NCBI RefSeq assembly: GCF_004217115.1
Contig: NZ_SHKN01000001.1
Location: 1,181,781-1,245,780, forward strand
Length of the DNA: 64,000 nucleotides
DNA from: Ancylomarina subtilis
GTDB taxonomy: Bacteria > Bacteroidota > Bacteroidia > Bacteroidales > Marinifilaceae
Reading direction: 5' to 3'
The notes under the pieces are model-generated. The model did no database searches and had not been told where the DNA came from. It was given only the letters and a program-made list of their open reading frames with translations. The first letter of the stretch is position 1, and the number at the start of each line of letters is the position of its first letter. Below, piece by piece: positions 18,067 to 26,526 of this stretch. The position numbers and the translations under genes are program-made.

Positions 18067-19893
18067 TTAGCTCTTCTCTCTAAAAATATGTCTGAACGTC
18101 GGATCGTAGAGTTTCGAACGGTTCTTTCTATTGTCAATGGCCTCTCCCACAACAATCATGGTGGTTAAAGTCAATTCATTTTCTTTTACAATTTTGGCTA
18201 AGTCTTTCAATTTCCCTCTCCAAATTTTTTCTTCCTGCCAGGTTAGTTTGTAACAAATCGCAACCGGGGTTTCCGGTGGATAGGCTGCCAGCAAATCAGC
18301 TTGTACCTGATCCACCAAAGTCGCGCTTAAGAACAGACAAATGGTCGACTGAAACTTTGCCAGTTCGGTCAATTTCTCTCTCTCCGGCATAGCCGTGCGC
18401 CCTTCCCCACGAGTTAGAATAATAGTCTGTATACGATCAGGAATGGTAAATTGTGATTTCAAACGAGCTGCTGCTGCCTGAAATGAAGAAATGCCCGGAA
18501 CAATTTCATAAGACATCTGATGATGATCAAAATAATTCATCTGTTCCTGAATGGCGCCATAAATACAAGGATCGCCCGTATGCAAACGAACAACCGAATG
18601 CCCCATTTTATAATGTTCATGCATGATATCGAATTGCTCTTCAAGCGTCATCGAAGCTGAATTTCGAACCACACAACCTTCTTTAGCATACTCTGTCAAA
18701 CGACGAGGAACCAAGCTGCCGGCATAAAGAATCAAGTCAGCAGTCTGCAAAAGCTTCTTTCCTTTCACCGACACCAATTCCGGATCGCCAGGACCAGCCC
18801 CAACAATCGTTACAAAACCCGCTTCCCTTTCCTGACGAACATCCATTGCCAAGGCTAGAGTGAAGTGCTTACCCAAAGAATCCACATGTTTCGATTTCTC
18901 AACCAAGAGACTATTTGCTCCCGATGCCAATAGGGCTGCTGCCTCACTCACATTATTTGCCCCGGTTGCCGCATGTGCTGCTTCTGAAAACAATAAATCT
19001 GCCTCTATCTCATTCAGATCTTCAGCTTGATAACAATTGAATGCCAAATCGTATTTTTCACTCAGAGCTTTATAAGCCGCTTCATCCTTTTTCAGATCAA
19101 CCGTATTGATAGCCACCAATGAATGCTTTGAGTAATCCTTTTCTTCAAGGAAATTTAAAACTTGCTCTTCGTATTCTTCAGGATTGATATTTTTTTGTGC
19201 ACCTGTTCCCAAATGCAAACATTTGGGGCGAAAAAATAAGATTGGCAGAGTGGTCTCGTACAGCTTTGGGGTCACCGCAATAATTAAATCAAATTGCTGA
19301 GGATTGATTGCTGAAAACTCATAAAAGACCTCAACAAAATCAGGAAGCGTTCTTTCCAACTGTTCGGTTCCCTCATCCTTAATATCGAGAAACAAAGCCG
19401 TTCTCTTACCATTTACGAAAGCTGCGATAAAATCATTTTCTGTACTGTTGAAATACTCATTGGTCCATTTATATTTCCTACCGATAATATCCAAAGCCCA
19501 TAAATTAAGCGTATCACTAGCAGTGGTAATCAGTGCTATTCCACCCGATATATTGGCAATGGTTTTAGCCAAATGATTCGCACCACCTTTATGCCCGGAC
19601 AAAACGGATTGAACGTACTGTCCCTTCACATCCATATTAATAATGCCCGGGTCAATCTGTTTGTCCCGAATAAATGGGGCTATAGAACGGACACATATTC
19701 CCAGTGCGCCTACAAATACAAAGGCCTTATATTGATTAAAATCTTTTTCAAGAAAGCCGTTTATCGACTCAATTTTTGTTGTTCCCTCATAGGCTCCAAC
19801 CGAAAAAATCTCAACCTGATCCAGTTCTTTACGAATTGTATCAGCGACTTCAAGCGATTGCTTATTATTTATGATTATGGCTATTTTGTCCAT
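18067..19893 (-). CDS. cbiGF: Fused cobalt-precorrin-5A hydrolase CbiG and precorrin-4 C11-methyltransferase CbiF
   Basis: 608 residues from the ATG at 19893; 14 more codons are open upstream, but only this start gives the normal CbiG opening MDKIAIIINN. Residues 1 to about 345 are CbiG, with FVGALGICVRSIAP and the SGHKGGANHLAK motif; CbiG opens the delta-lactone and releases acetaldehyde. From about 362, FVTIVGAGPGDPELVSVKG starts a class III SAM methyltransferase of the CbiF/CobM type, with LHTGDPCIYGAIQEQ as its D-P-x-x-Y-G motif. CbiF acts just before CbiG in the anaerobic pathway. Confidence 0.92.
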   Translation of the reverse strand: MDKIAIIINNKQSLEVADTIRKELDQVEIFSVGAYEGTTKIESINGFLEKDFNQYKAFVFVGALGICVRSIAPFIRDKQIDPGIINMDVKGQYVQSVLSGHKGGANHLAKTIANISGGIALITTASDTLNLWALDIIGRKYKWTNEYFNSTENDFIAAFVNGKRTALFLDIKDEGTEQLERTLPDFVEVFYEFSAINPQQFDLIIAVTPKLYETTLPILFFRPKCLHLGTGAQKNINPEEYEEQVLNFLEEKDYSKHSLVAINTVDLKKDEAAYKALSEKYDLAFNCYQAEDLNEIEADLLFSEAAHAATGANNVSEAAALLASGANSLLVEKSKHVDSLGKHFTLALAMDVRQEREAGFVTIVGAGPGDPELVSVKGKKLLQTADLILYAGSLVPRRLTEYAKEGCVVRNSASMTLEEQFDIMHEHYKMGHSVVRLHTGDPCIYGAIQEQMNYFDHHQMSYEIVPGISSFQAAAARLKSQFTIPDRIQTIILTRGEGRTAMPEREKLTELAKFQSTICLFLSATLVDQVQADLLAAYPPETPVAICYKLTWQEEKIWRGKLKDLAKIVKENELTLTTMIVVGEAIDNRKNRSKLYDPTFRHIFREKS

Positions 19894-19973
19894 GACTCTA
19901 TATTTTTTTGAAGATCTCAGTGATCTAAAAACCACCTCCCCTGTCCCGATAAATCGAGCTCGGGTACCCTCCT

Positions 19974-19995
19974 TCCCTTCGACTCCGCTCAGGGA
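19974..19995. repeat. Operon-gap hairpin, copy 3
   Basis: TCCCT pairs with AGGGA around TCGACTCCGCTC, the same loop as copies 1 and 2. It is preceded at about 19945-19965 by another short pairing, CCCGA with TCGGG. Lies in the cbiET-cbiGF gap. Confidence 0.7.
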
Positions 19996-20052
19996 GCTGG
20001 AGGAGAAATCAAATTACTTATTAGTAATATTTTAATTTTCTAATTCAACACA

Positions 20053-21249
20053 TCATCGCATCTCTTTTATTGCCTTTAATATTTCAATTGGGTTAAAATC
20101 ACCCAATTGTATGCGACTTGATTTTTCCAATCTCATCCCTAAATCAAGGGCTGACTCCTTAAATTTTGAAAGGGTTTCATCGCTCACAGCATTGAATACG
20201 ATACATCCATCAGGCTTTAAAATCGTGTACAGTTTTTGCATCATTTCACTCAGTCTGCCACCATGACCACCAATAAAAATGCGATCTGGCGCTGGCAAAA
20301 GGTCAAGATCCTGTTCAAAGAAATCGCCATTATGAATCTCAATTCCCGGAACATGGAAGTTTTTCATGTTATCCCGAATGATGGCATCGGATTCTGTTCG
20401 TTTCTCAAAAGCAAGCACCTTCAGCTTGGGAAATGCTTGCTTGGCTTCAATAGAAACCGAACCTGTACAATAGCCCACATCCCAAAGTACCGAAGCCGCA
20501 TCCAATTGCAGACTCGACAAACTGGCCAGACGAATCAAACTTTTGGTCATCATCTTAGGACGCCCTTCAAGTCTTCGGAAGGCCTCATCCGGAATACCAA
20601 ACTGTCGAATAATCGGTTCTTTCTGAACAAGAATCATACAATTGGGATGAACGAAATCGACCTCTAAAAGTTCTTCAATGCTTAACTTCTGACAGTTCTG
20701 ATTGGGGCCACCTAGCTTTTCACCTAAATAGTAATCGTAGTTATCAAAACCGTAATCCAATAAATATTGTGCAATGGTATTGGGTGTTTTTTGTCTGTCA
20801 GTTAAAACCCCAATCATCTGCTCGCCCCTGATGAGTGGCAAATCAATCTCCGCCCAATCGCGCCCCGTTAAGGTGGCAATATGCATTTTACCATATTCCA
20901 ATTGATAATGATGTGCCAAAAGTTGCAGACTATTGTGTGCCGGAAAAACCTTAAGCTCAGCATCCGGGAATTCACGTTTTATTGTATTCCCAATGCCGTA
21001 GAATAGTGGATCGCCCGATGCTATGACCACAATGGTCTCATCAATTTGTCTGTACTGATCGAAGACATCAGTCAAAGGCACCGTAATATCAATCCACTCA
21101 GAATTCTCAGGCAAATAGTCCTGAATCAACTCTTTATGACGTATACCTCCCGAAAAGAAACGTGACTCAGCTATATACTGAATCGCCTCTCTGTTCAGGT
21201 TGGGATGTGGCATATCGGTAATGCCTATGATTACAAATTTAGACATCAC
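20053..21249 (-). CDS. cbiET: Fused precorrin C5,15-methyltransferase/decarboxylase CbiE-CbiT (CobL-like)
   Basis: 398 residues. The N-terminal half is CbiE, a class III methyltransferase with VVIASGDPLFYGIGNTI at about residues 73-89. The C-terminal half from about 225 is CbiT, a class I SAM methyltransferase: VLWDVGYCTGSVSIEA is its glycine-rich motif I and DRIFIGGHGGRLSEMM follows. Together they methylate C5 and C15 and remove the C12 acetate carboxyl. The start overlaps the end of cobJ-cbiC by 11 bases, so translation is coupled. Confidence 0.93.
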   Translation of the reverse strand: MMSKFVIIGITDMPHPNLNREAIQYIAESRFFSGGIRHKELIQDYLPENSEWIDITVPLTDVFDQYRQIDETIVVIASGDPLFYGIGNTIKREFPDAELKVFPAHNSLQLLAHHYQLEYGKMHIATLTGRDWAEIDLPLIRGEQMIGVLTDRQKTPNTIAQYLLDYGFDNYDYYLGEKLGGPNQNCQKLSIEELLEVDFVHPNCMILVQKEPIIRQFGIPDEAFRRLEGRPKMMTKSLIRLASLSSLQLDAASVLWDVGYCTGSVSIEAKQAFPKLKVLAFEKRTESDAIIRDNMKNFHVPGIEIHNGDFFEQDLDLLPAPDRIFIGGHGGRLSEMMQKLYTILKPDGCIVFNAVSDETLSKFKESALDLGMRLEKSSRIQLGDFNPIEILKAIKEMR

Positions 21250-22636
21250 GACCCGGTTTTAATTCTTTAGCATCATCCAGACTTAATACCGAATTAACGA
21301 TAGTTGCTGCCAATGTTGATCCCCCTTTTCGGCCTTCGATAATGACAGCTGGCAATTTTGCGAAACTCTTCACGCGATGTTTCGATTCCTGTACATTTAC
21401 AAAACCAACCGGCGATGCAATAATACCCATAGGGGCGAAATTCTTCGAACGCATTAGGGCTGTGAGTTCGATAAGCGCTGTTGGTGCATTGCCAAAGACA
21501 TATAAAGCATCGGGATGATCTTCAACCGCAAGGCGAATACCCGCTTGTGTGCGAGTAATCTTGTGCTTTTCGGCTAAGTCAGCCACACGAGGATCGTGTA
21601 AATAACACTTCACTTCGATACCCATTCGCTCGCAAGCTGCCTTTCGAATACCGGAAGTTATCATGGTGACATCCGTAATAATTACTCCGCCATTTTTCAA
21701 CTTATCATACCAAACATTCATGGCATCATTACGCACTTTCAACAAATCAAGCATTTGAAAATCGGCAGACGTATGAATCAAATGCAATAGAGCCCACTTG
21801 GTCGCCAAAGGCAGATCTTTTCCTTTTAACTCCTCAGCAATAGTTGCAAAACTTTTCTGCATGATTAGCGGTCCCGGCTTACCATTCTCACTGTATTTGC
21901 CGTAATAGCCCCGTGGGGTTATAAATTTATTATTCTTCGATATATAAGATTGTGAGTTCCCAATCACAACCAAGCTGAACATATCCACTTTTTCAAGATC
22001 AACATCAGCTAGTGTACTCATCTCAATATGCTCCTCATCACGTCCAACCTGACGCACAATTGCAACAGGTGTTTCAGGGCTGCGCTCCTCAAGAAAAATT
22101 TCCTGTAAACGATAAATTTGCCAGTATCTCCCCTTACTTTTGGGGTTATATAAAACTGTAACAAAATCGCCAAAAACAGCAGCTTTTATGCGTTTTTCGA
22201 TCAGTTCCCAAGGCGTTAGCAAATCGGATAAAGACAAAATAACCGTATCGTGACCAATAGGGGCTCCCAGTTTTGCAGCAGCAGCCTGAAAAGCAGAAAT
22301 ACCCGGAATCAATTCGATTTCAACATTCGAATCACGCTTTTCAGCCATCTCGTAAATCAGTGGCGACATGCCATAAATACCCGCATCTCCTGAGCTAATC
22401 ACAGCCACTTTTTTGCCTTGCTCTGCATATTCAAAAGCGATCTCAGCACGTTGGGTTTCTTGTTTCATACCCGTATCCAAACACGCCGTTCCCTCTTGAA
22501 GAAAGCTTTGAATAAATTGGAAGTAATACTTGTAACCAATTACCACATCTGCCTCTTTAATGGCATTGATAGCTGGGTTTAAAAACATATTGGGATCACC
22601 CGGCCCCAAACCAACGATATATATTTTTCCTTGCAT
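21239..22636 (-). CDS. cobJ-cbiC: Fused precorrin-3B C17-methyltransferase (CobJ/CbiH) and precorrin-8X methylmutase (CbiC)
   Basis: 465 residues. The first ~245 are the ring-contracting C17-methyltransferase: IYIVGLGPGDPNMFLNPA at the start and AVISSGDAGIYGMSPL at about 74-89. From about 250 the CbiC/CobH domain begins (MQKSFATIAEEL), with LIHTSADFQMLDLL, DVTMITSGI and ASPVGFVNVQESK; the histidine in LIHTSAD fits the catalytic His of the methylmutase. CbiC moves the C11 methyl to C12 to give (cobalt-)cobyrinate. The two steps are not adjacent in the pathway, so this fusion is about co-production more than channelling. Confidence 0.92.
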   Translation of the reverse strand: MQGKIYIVGLGPGDPNMFLNPAINAIKEADVVIGYKYYFQFIQSFLQEGTACLDTGMKQETQRAEIAFEYAEQGKKVAVISSGDAGIYGMSPLIYEMAEKRDSNVEIELIPGISAFQAAAAKLGAPIGHDTVILSLSDLLTPWELIEKRIKAAVFGDFVTVLYNPKSKGRYWQIYRLQEIFLEERSPETPVAIVRQVGRDEEHIEMSTLADVDLEKVDMFSLVVIGNSQSYISKNNKFITPRGYYGKYSENGKPGPLIMQKSFATIAEELKGKDLPLATKWALLHLIHTSADFQMLDLLKVRNDAMNVWYDKLKNGGVIITDVTMITSGIRKAACERMGIEVKCYLHDPRVADLAEKHKITRTQAGIRLAVEDHPDALYVFGNAPTALIELTALMRSKNFAPMGIIASPVGFVNVQESKHRVKSFAKLPAVIIEGRKGGSTLAATIVNSVLSLDDAKELKPGRDV

Positions 22637-22795
22637 AATTCAATTTTTGATCTGTGATTTGAGATTTCTAACACCCCTCTGTCCTTCGAATATTTGCTCA
22701 CTCTTTAATTTTTAACAATAGCGTTCGCGATCCATCGGATTTCACTGGAAGGGAGAGTTAAAACCTTCACACTTTAACCTTTTTACTTGTTCTCT

Positions 22796-23515
22796 TTATC
22801 CTTTTTTAAGCTTCTTCAGAATAATGATGGTGAAATAGGGAATTCTTCTATCACGAATTTGTTCAACATCATCGGTGATAAATTCCTTATCGGTTCCCAA
22901 ATATTCTCCATAAAATAATTCAGGCTTGTGCTCTAAAATAAAGTCTGCGATCCATGTCTTTACTTTCGACACTTTCATCAACACGATGGTGTCATTTTCG
23001 TTTAAACGCTTCAATAAATCTTCACGGCTATCCACATTCGGATCAACCAAAACTTTATCGCTTAAAGTGCAAATGGGTCGTTTTGATTTAGCTCCTGCCA
23101 GAATAAAAGCTGGTACACCCGGAATCATTTCATATGGAATCCCATTTGCTTTCAGATGTTTTAAGAGATAGGCGAATGTGCTAAAGAAAGAGATATCACC
23201 CTCACTCACTACTGAAACATGAAGATCCTGTTCAATATCAGACTGAATTTTCTGAAACAATTCAAAATAAACGCCCTCAGCTTCCGATCTGTCGTAAGAC
23301 ATTTTCAAAGGAATCGGGTGTAATTGCAAATCGTTCAAGCCTAATTCTTTCAAAATAGGTAGGGAAAAACTTGAATTCCCTTTTGTCTCAGACACACTAG
23401 CCGGGTAATAAATCTTATCCGAATGCTGGAGTGTTTTAAGCGCCTTTATTGTAATCAATTCTGGGTCGCCTGGTCCTAAGGAAACCCCATATACTTTACC
23501 TTTTATCTTTGACAT
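22796..23515 (-). CDS. cbiL: Precorrin-2 C20-methyltransferase CobI/CbiL
   Basis: 239 residues, class III SAM-dependent methyltransferase that adds the C20 methyl to (cobalt-)precorrin-2. It opens with GKVYGVSLGPGDPELITIKA, and VSVVSEGDISFFSTFAYL (about 103-120) is the CobI-type version of the GDP motif; MIPGVPAFILAGA follows. Single domain, normal length. It is separated from cbiX by a tandem heptamer repeat. Given the anaerobic setting, the cobalt-precorrin substrate (CbiL) is more likely than the metal-free one. Confidence 0.92.
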   Translation of the reverse strand: MSKIKGKVYGVSLGPGDPELITIKALKTLQHSDKIYYPASVSETKGNSSFSLPILKELGLNDLQLHPIPLKMSYDRSEAEGVYFELFQKIQSDIEQDLHVSVVSEGDISFFSTFAYLLKHLKANGIPYEMIPGVPAFILAGAKSKRPICTLSDKVLVDPNVDSREDLLKRLNENDTIVLMKVSKVKTWIADFILEHKPELFYGEYLGTDKEFITDDVEQIRDRRIPYFTIIILKKLKKG

Positions 23516-23553
23516 ATTCTTATTACTTGTCGGTCTTCTGTTGTCAGGAGTCG

Positions 23554-23588
23554 CCTTTATCCTTTATCCTTTATCCTTTATCCTTTAT
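23554..23588. repeat. Tandem heptamer CCTTTAT x5
   Basis: Five perfect copies of CCTTTAT followed by CCTTA in the 78-base gap between cbiX and cbiL. On the transcribed strand it reads as repeated AAAGGAT, which resembles a string of weak purine-rich ribosome-binding sites upstream of cbiL. Confidence 0.85.
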
Positions 23589-23593
23589 CCTTA

Positions 23594-24448
23594 CTAATGC
23601 TTATGATCGTGAGAATGTCCGTGATGATGGTGATGGCCATGAGAATGATGGTGGTGGTGGTGATGAGAACAAGCCGAAGGATCTCTACTCTCTATCAAAT
23701 CAACTTTCCCATCTTCAACTTCTTTAAGTCTCAACATCAGAATATCAATCAACCTATCACTCTCGCCAATTTTAGGGCATAGAATAAATTCCTTTTCAGG
23801 ATGTTTCAATTTGAATGCCTCTATGCTTCTGATGGCATTATCCAGATAAACGCCCGGGAAGAAAATGTAGGGTAAAGCGATAATTCGCTTGAATGATAAT
23901 TGATCCAAAATTGACAGGGCTTTGTCAACCGATGGAAAGGTCATACGGGAAGTGAAGGCATTGATCATGAATGGCATTTTCAATTCTTCCTGAGCCAGTC
24001 GGGATAACTTGAGCATATCACCATTGGAATCAGCCATAGATGCACCAATACCAATTGGGAAGAAAACCGTATCGCTCATATCTTCATCAGAGATGCTATT
24101 CTTAATCAGATCAATTGACAAGTCAACCATCTCCTGACAGACGCCAATATAGTTGGCCAATTTAATACTCACCTCATGCTTTTCCTGAAGCTCATGCAGC
24201 ATATTCGGAATATCAGAAGCAATATGCACGCCATTGAATAAGAAAACCGGCACGGCAATAATTTCCTCTACACCTTTAGCTTTAAGCTTGCTGATGCCCT
24301 GCTCAAAGTTAGGTTCCGAAAGTTCCAAAAAACCATATTCAACTTCGTAATCGGTGATTGTGTTTGCAAATTTCTCTGCAAATACTTTAAATGCTAATTC
24401 TCCAACTTGAACGCGCGTCCCGTGTCCGCACAGTAAGATTCCTTTCAT
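23594..24448 (-). CDS. cbiX: Sirohydrochlorin cobaltochelatase CbiX with a histidine-rich tail
   Basis: 284 residues. It inserts Co2+ into sirohydrochlorin, the committed step of the anaerobic route. The chelatase fold is recognised by LLCGHGTRVQVGE (catalytic His9) and the VFLFNGVHIASDIP segment with the second His at about 76, plus a second half with PFMINAFTSRMTFPSV and FFPGVYLDNAI. The last ~25 residues are mostly histidine (blocks of seven and five His, plus SHGH and HSHDHKH), a putative metal store. I see no CxxC iron-sulfur motif, unlike some long CbiX proteins. Third gene of the operon. Confidence 0.9.
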   Translation of the reverse strand: MKGILLCGHGTRVQVGELAFKVFAEKFANTITDYEVEYGFLELSEPNFEQGISKLKAKGVEEIIAVPVFLFNGVHIASDIPNMLHELQEKHEVSIKLANYIGVCQEMVDLSIDLIKNSISDEDMSDTVFFPIGIGASMADSNGDMLKLSRLAQEELKMPFMINAFTSRMTFPSVDKALSILDQLSFKRIIALPYIFFPGVYLDNAIRSIEAFKLKHPEKEFILCPKIGESDRLIDILMLRLKEVEDGKVDLIESRDPSACSHHHHHHHSHGHHHHHGHSHDHKH

Positions 24449-24547
24449 AATTTTAGATTTGAGTTGTGAGCCATGAAATAATTAACTTGACTCATTCACT
24501 TTTCACTCTTTAACTTTTAGACCTTTCGACTTTTCAACTTTCAGACC

Positions 24548-25309
24548 TTAATAAGTCATCTGAGCTTCTTCAGCTACAGCCATCAGTTTATCTGATATAG
24601 AAACCACTTCGCCTACAACCATAATGGCTGGCGGACGAAAATCCAATTCTTCCATTTTTGCAACGATATTATGCAACTCGCCTTTCACAACTTCCTGTTC
24701 GGGACAGGTGCCCCATCGAATTAGAGCTACCGGAGTTTCTTTTGAGCGTCCGTGTTCCATCAAATTGTTGACGATAGTTGGCGCATTGGTAATACCCATA
24801 TAAAAGACAAGGGTATCGATGCCTGTCGAAATTTTATCCCATTGCAAATCTCTTTCGCGGCTTACCGGAGGGTGTCCTGTGAAAAAAGCAACTGATGAAG
24901 ACACATTGCGAGCCGTAACCGGAATACCGGCATAAGCAGGCGCAGCAATCCCCGAAGTAATCCCGGGAATCTCTTCAAATTCAATTCCGTTCTCAAGCAA
25001 TTTAATCGCCTCCTCGCTCCCTCTTCCAAATACGTAGGGATCGCCACCTTTTAAACGCACAACCGTTTTTCCCATCTTGGCATAATCCACAATCATTTGA
25101 TTAATGTCTTCCTGCGGACAGGTGTGTTTCTTGTGTTTTTTACCCACATAAATGCTTTCACAAGCGTCTTTGCAATAGTCAAGCAATTCAATATTTACCA
25201 GGTAGTCGTAGAATACGACATCGGCAATTTTTAAGGCTTCAGCAGCCTTTACGGTTATTAAGCCCTTATCTCCCGGGCCCGCGCCGGTTATATATACTTT
25301 TCCGTTCAT
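24548..25309 (-). CDS. cobA: Uroporphyrinogen-III C-methyltransferase
   Basis: SumT/CobA: two SAM-dependent methylations of uroporphyrinogen III to precorrin-2. 253 residues, with the class III motifs VYITGAGPGDKGLITVKA, VVRLKGGDPYVFGRGSEE (about 82-99) and IPGITSGIAAPAYAGIPVTAR, followed by VAFFTGH. Single-function protein, not a CysG-type fusion, because the dehydrogenase is a separate gene just upstream. It feeds both cobalamin and, possibly, sirohaem. Confidence 0.94.
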   Translation of the reverse strand: MNGKVYITGAGPGDKGLITVKAAEALKIADVVFYDYLVNIELLDYCKDACESIYVGKKHKKHTCPQEDINQMIVDYAKMGKTVVRLKGGDPYVFGRGSEEAIKLLENGIEFEEIPGITSGIAAPAYAGIPVTARNVSSSVAFFTGHPPVSRERDLQWDKISTGIDTLVFYMGITNAPTIVNNLMEHGRSKETPVALIRWGTCPEQEVVKGELHNIVAKMEELDFRPPAIMVVGEVVSISDKLMAVAEEAQMTY

Positions 25310-25346
25310 TGTTCTTTTCTTAATATCTCAAAAGTGTTTATCAGCT

Positions 25347-25958
25347 TTATAATTCCCAGGTATGTCCATCAATCTTATCCAAAAAGGCTTCCACCTTCTC
25401 CAGTAGATTGTCTTTCATAAATGCCTTCTTTTCCTTTTCACTTAATCCGGTAGTCTCTTTGACGAACTGATTTCTCAGACGTCCCAATTCCATAACCTCT
25501 TCTTTCAAAGAGTTATCAAATTTCTGATCGAGATATTTACGGATTTTCTTAGCTAAATAGGGGTTTTGGCCATTTGAAGAAACAGCTATTTGAATATCGC
25601 CACACTGGCTTGCTGCAGCCGGATAAAAATTGGAATAAGCCCTTGAATTAACAGAATTAAACAGGATCGATTCTGCCTCGGCATCAGCACCTATTCGAGA
25701 ATTGGTTTGGGAACAATCGGTTGCTGCAATCACCAGAAAAAAACCATTCACATCATTTTTCTGATAGGTACTTTTCAAGTAATGAAACGTCCTTGCCTCA
25801 TGCATGGTCTGTAATTCAACACTCAAATTTGGGGCAATAAGCGTCACCTCAGCTTCTGCCTTAATCAAAGACTTCAACTTTCGTTCAGCAACTTTACCTC
25901 CGCCTACAACTAAACAATTTCTGCCCTTTAAATTCAGGCTTACAGGGTACCAGCTCAT
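25347..25958 (-). CDS. sirC: Precorrin-2 dehydrogenase (SirC/CysG N-terminal type)
   Basis: 203 residues. NAD+-dependent oxidation of precorrin-2 to sirohydrochlorin. It opens with the Rossmann turn NCLVVGGGKVAERKLKSLI and VTLIAPNLS, then FFLVIAATDC and NSRAYSNFYPAA, which are CysG/Met8 features. A C-terminal helical dimerisation region follows. No obvious chelatase function is assigned, since cbiX is present. First gene of the operon, about 150 bases after the B12 riboswitch. Confidence 0.92.
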   Translation of the reverse strand: MSWYPVSLNLKGRNCLVVGGGKVAERKLKSLIKAEAEVTLIAPNLSVELQTMHEARTFHYLKSTYQKNDVNGFFLVIAATDCSQTNSRIGADAEAESILFNSVNSRAYSNFYPAAASQCGDIQIAVSSNGQNPYLAKKIRKYLDQKFDNSLKEEVMELGRLRNQFVKETTGLSEKEKKAFMKDNLLEKVEAFLDKIDGHTWEL

Positions 25959-26108
25959 CGTGCATTTGTATTAATGAATAATTCGATCTTAAAAAAAATC
26001 GATAGCACGGTAATCGAACGTCTACGAATTGGGGTGTAAAAAACTATTGCAGATGATAACATATCAACAAACAACTCCCTTCCCCAAGAGTTTTAGGTTT
26101 GATTACCA

Positions 26109-26288
26109 TTTTGGCAGGTTTCCTGACTTGTTTCGTAGATCGAATGATCGGTTTCTTTCCTTCCCATCCGCGAAATGCGAACAGTGGATGTGGTAAAAAC
26201 CATAAAAAACTTACAGTAGCGGGGGCTGTCCCGGATTTTAACCGGATTCCCTTTTAAAGCTCAATCGAAGATGAAGCTTTCACCAAAA
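26109..26288 (-). promoter_or_regulatory. Cobalamin riboswitch
   Basis: On the minus strand the B12-box core AAGTCAGGAAACCTGCC occurs near 26113-26129. The upstream part has GGGAATCCGGTTAAAATCC and GGGACAGCCCCCGCTACTGT (about 26210-26250), which are standard cobalamin-riboswitch elements. The ends TTTTGG (5' side, 26283-26288) and CCAAAA (3' side, 26109-26114) pair as the closing P1 helix. It leads into sirC and should shut the whole operon down when cobalamin is abundant. A weak 5-bp stem followed by eight U's (about 25990-26017) could be a terminator form of the expression platform; that part is uncertain. Confidence 0.96.
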
Positions 26289-26294
26289 CTGTGT

Positions 26295-26324
26295 CAAATG
26301 TAGTGGTTTTTTATTCGCTCCAAA
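26295..26324 (-). promoter_or_regulatory. Promoter of the cobalamin operon
   Basis: TTTG (complement of 26321-26324), an 18-base spacer, then TACATTTG (complement of 26295-26302), a perfect Bacteroidota -7 box. Transcription would begin near 26289, exactly where the riboswitch P1 helix starts. Confidence 0.85.
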
Positions 26325-26526
26325 ATGAATTCAAGATTTTTTTAGGCTTATTCATACTTGTTATAAAACAGCAAGCTTCTGTTTAGAAATTGAAGAATAC
26401 ACTAGAACATAATAAGCCTGCTTCATTCATAAGGAATTCAGCCAATTTAGAAGCACTTCTTTTATCATTCCATCATAAATTGCTTATCTATGCAGAATAA
26501 ATCCATAAAAGAAACTCAAACAGCAC

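Noticed and set aside
23554-23588. CRISPR array
   Set aside because: The units are 7 bases with no spacers and no cas genes in the window.
23509-23727. Plus-strand frame across the heptamer repeat and the CbiX tail
   Set aside because: It is made of the tandem repeat and the antisense of the poly-His region; no sensible protein.
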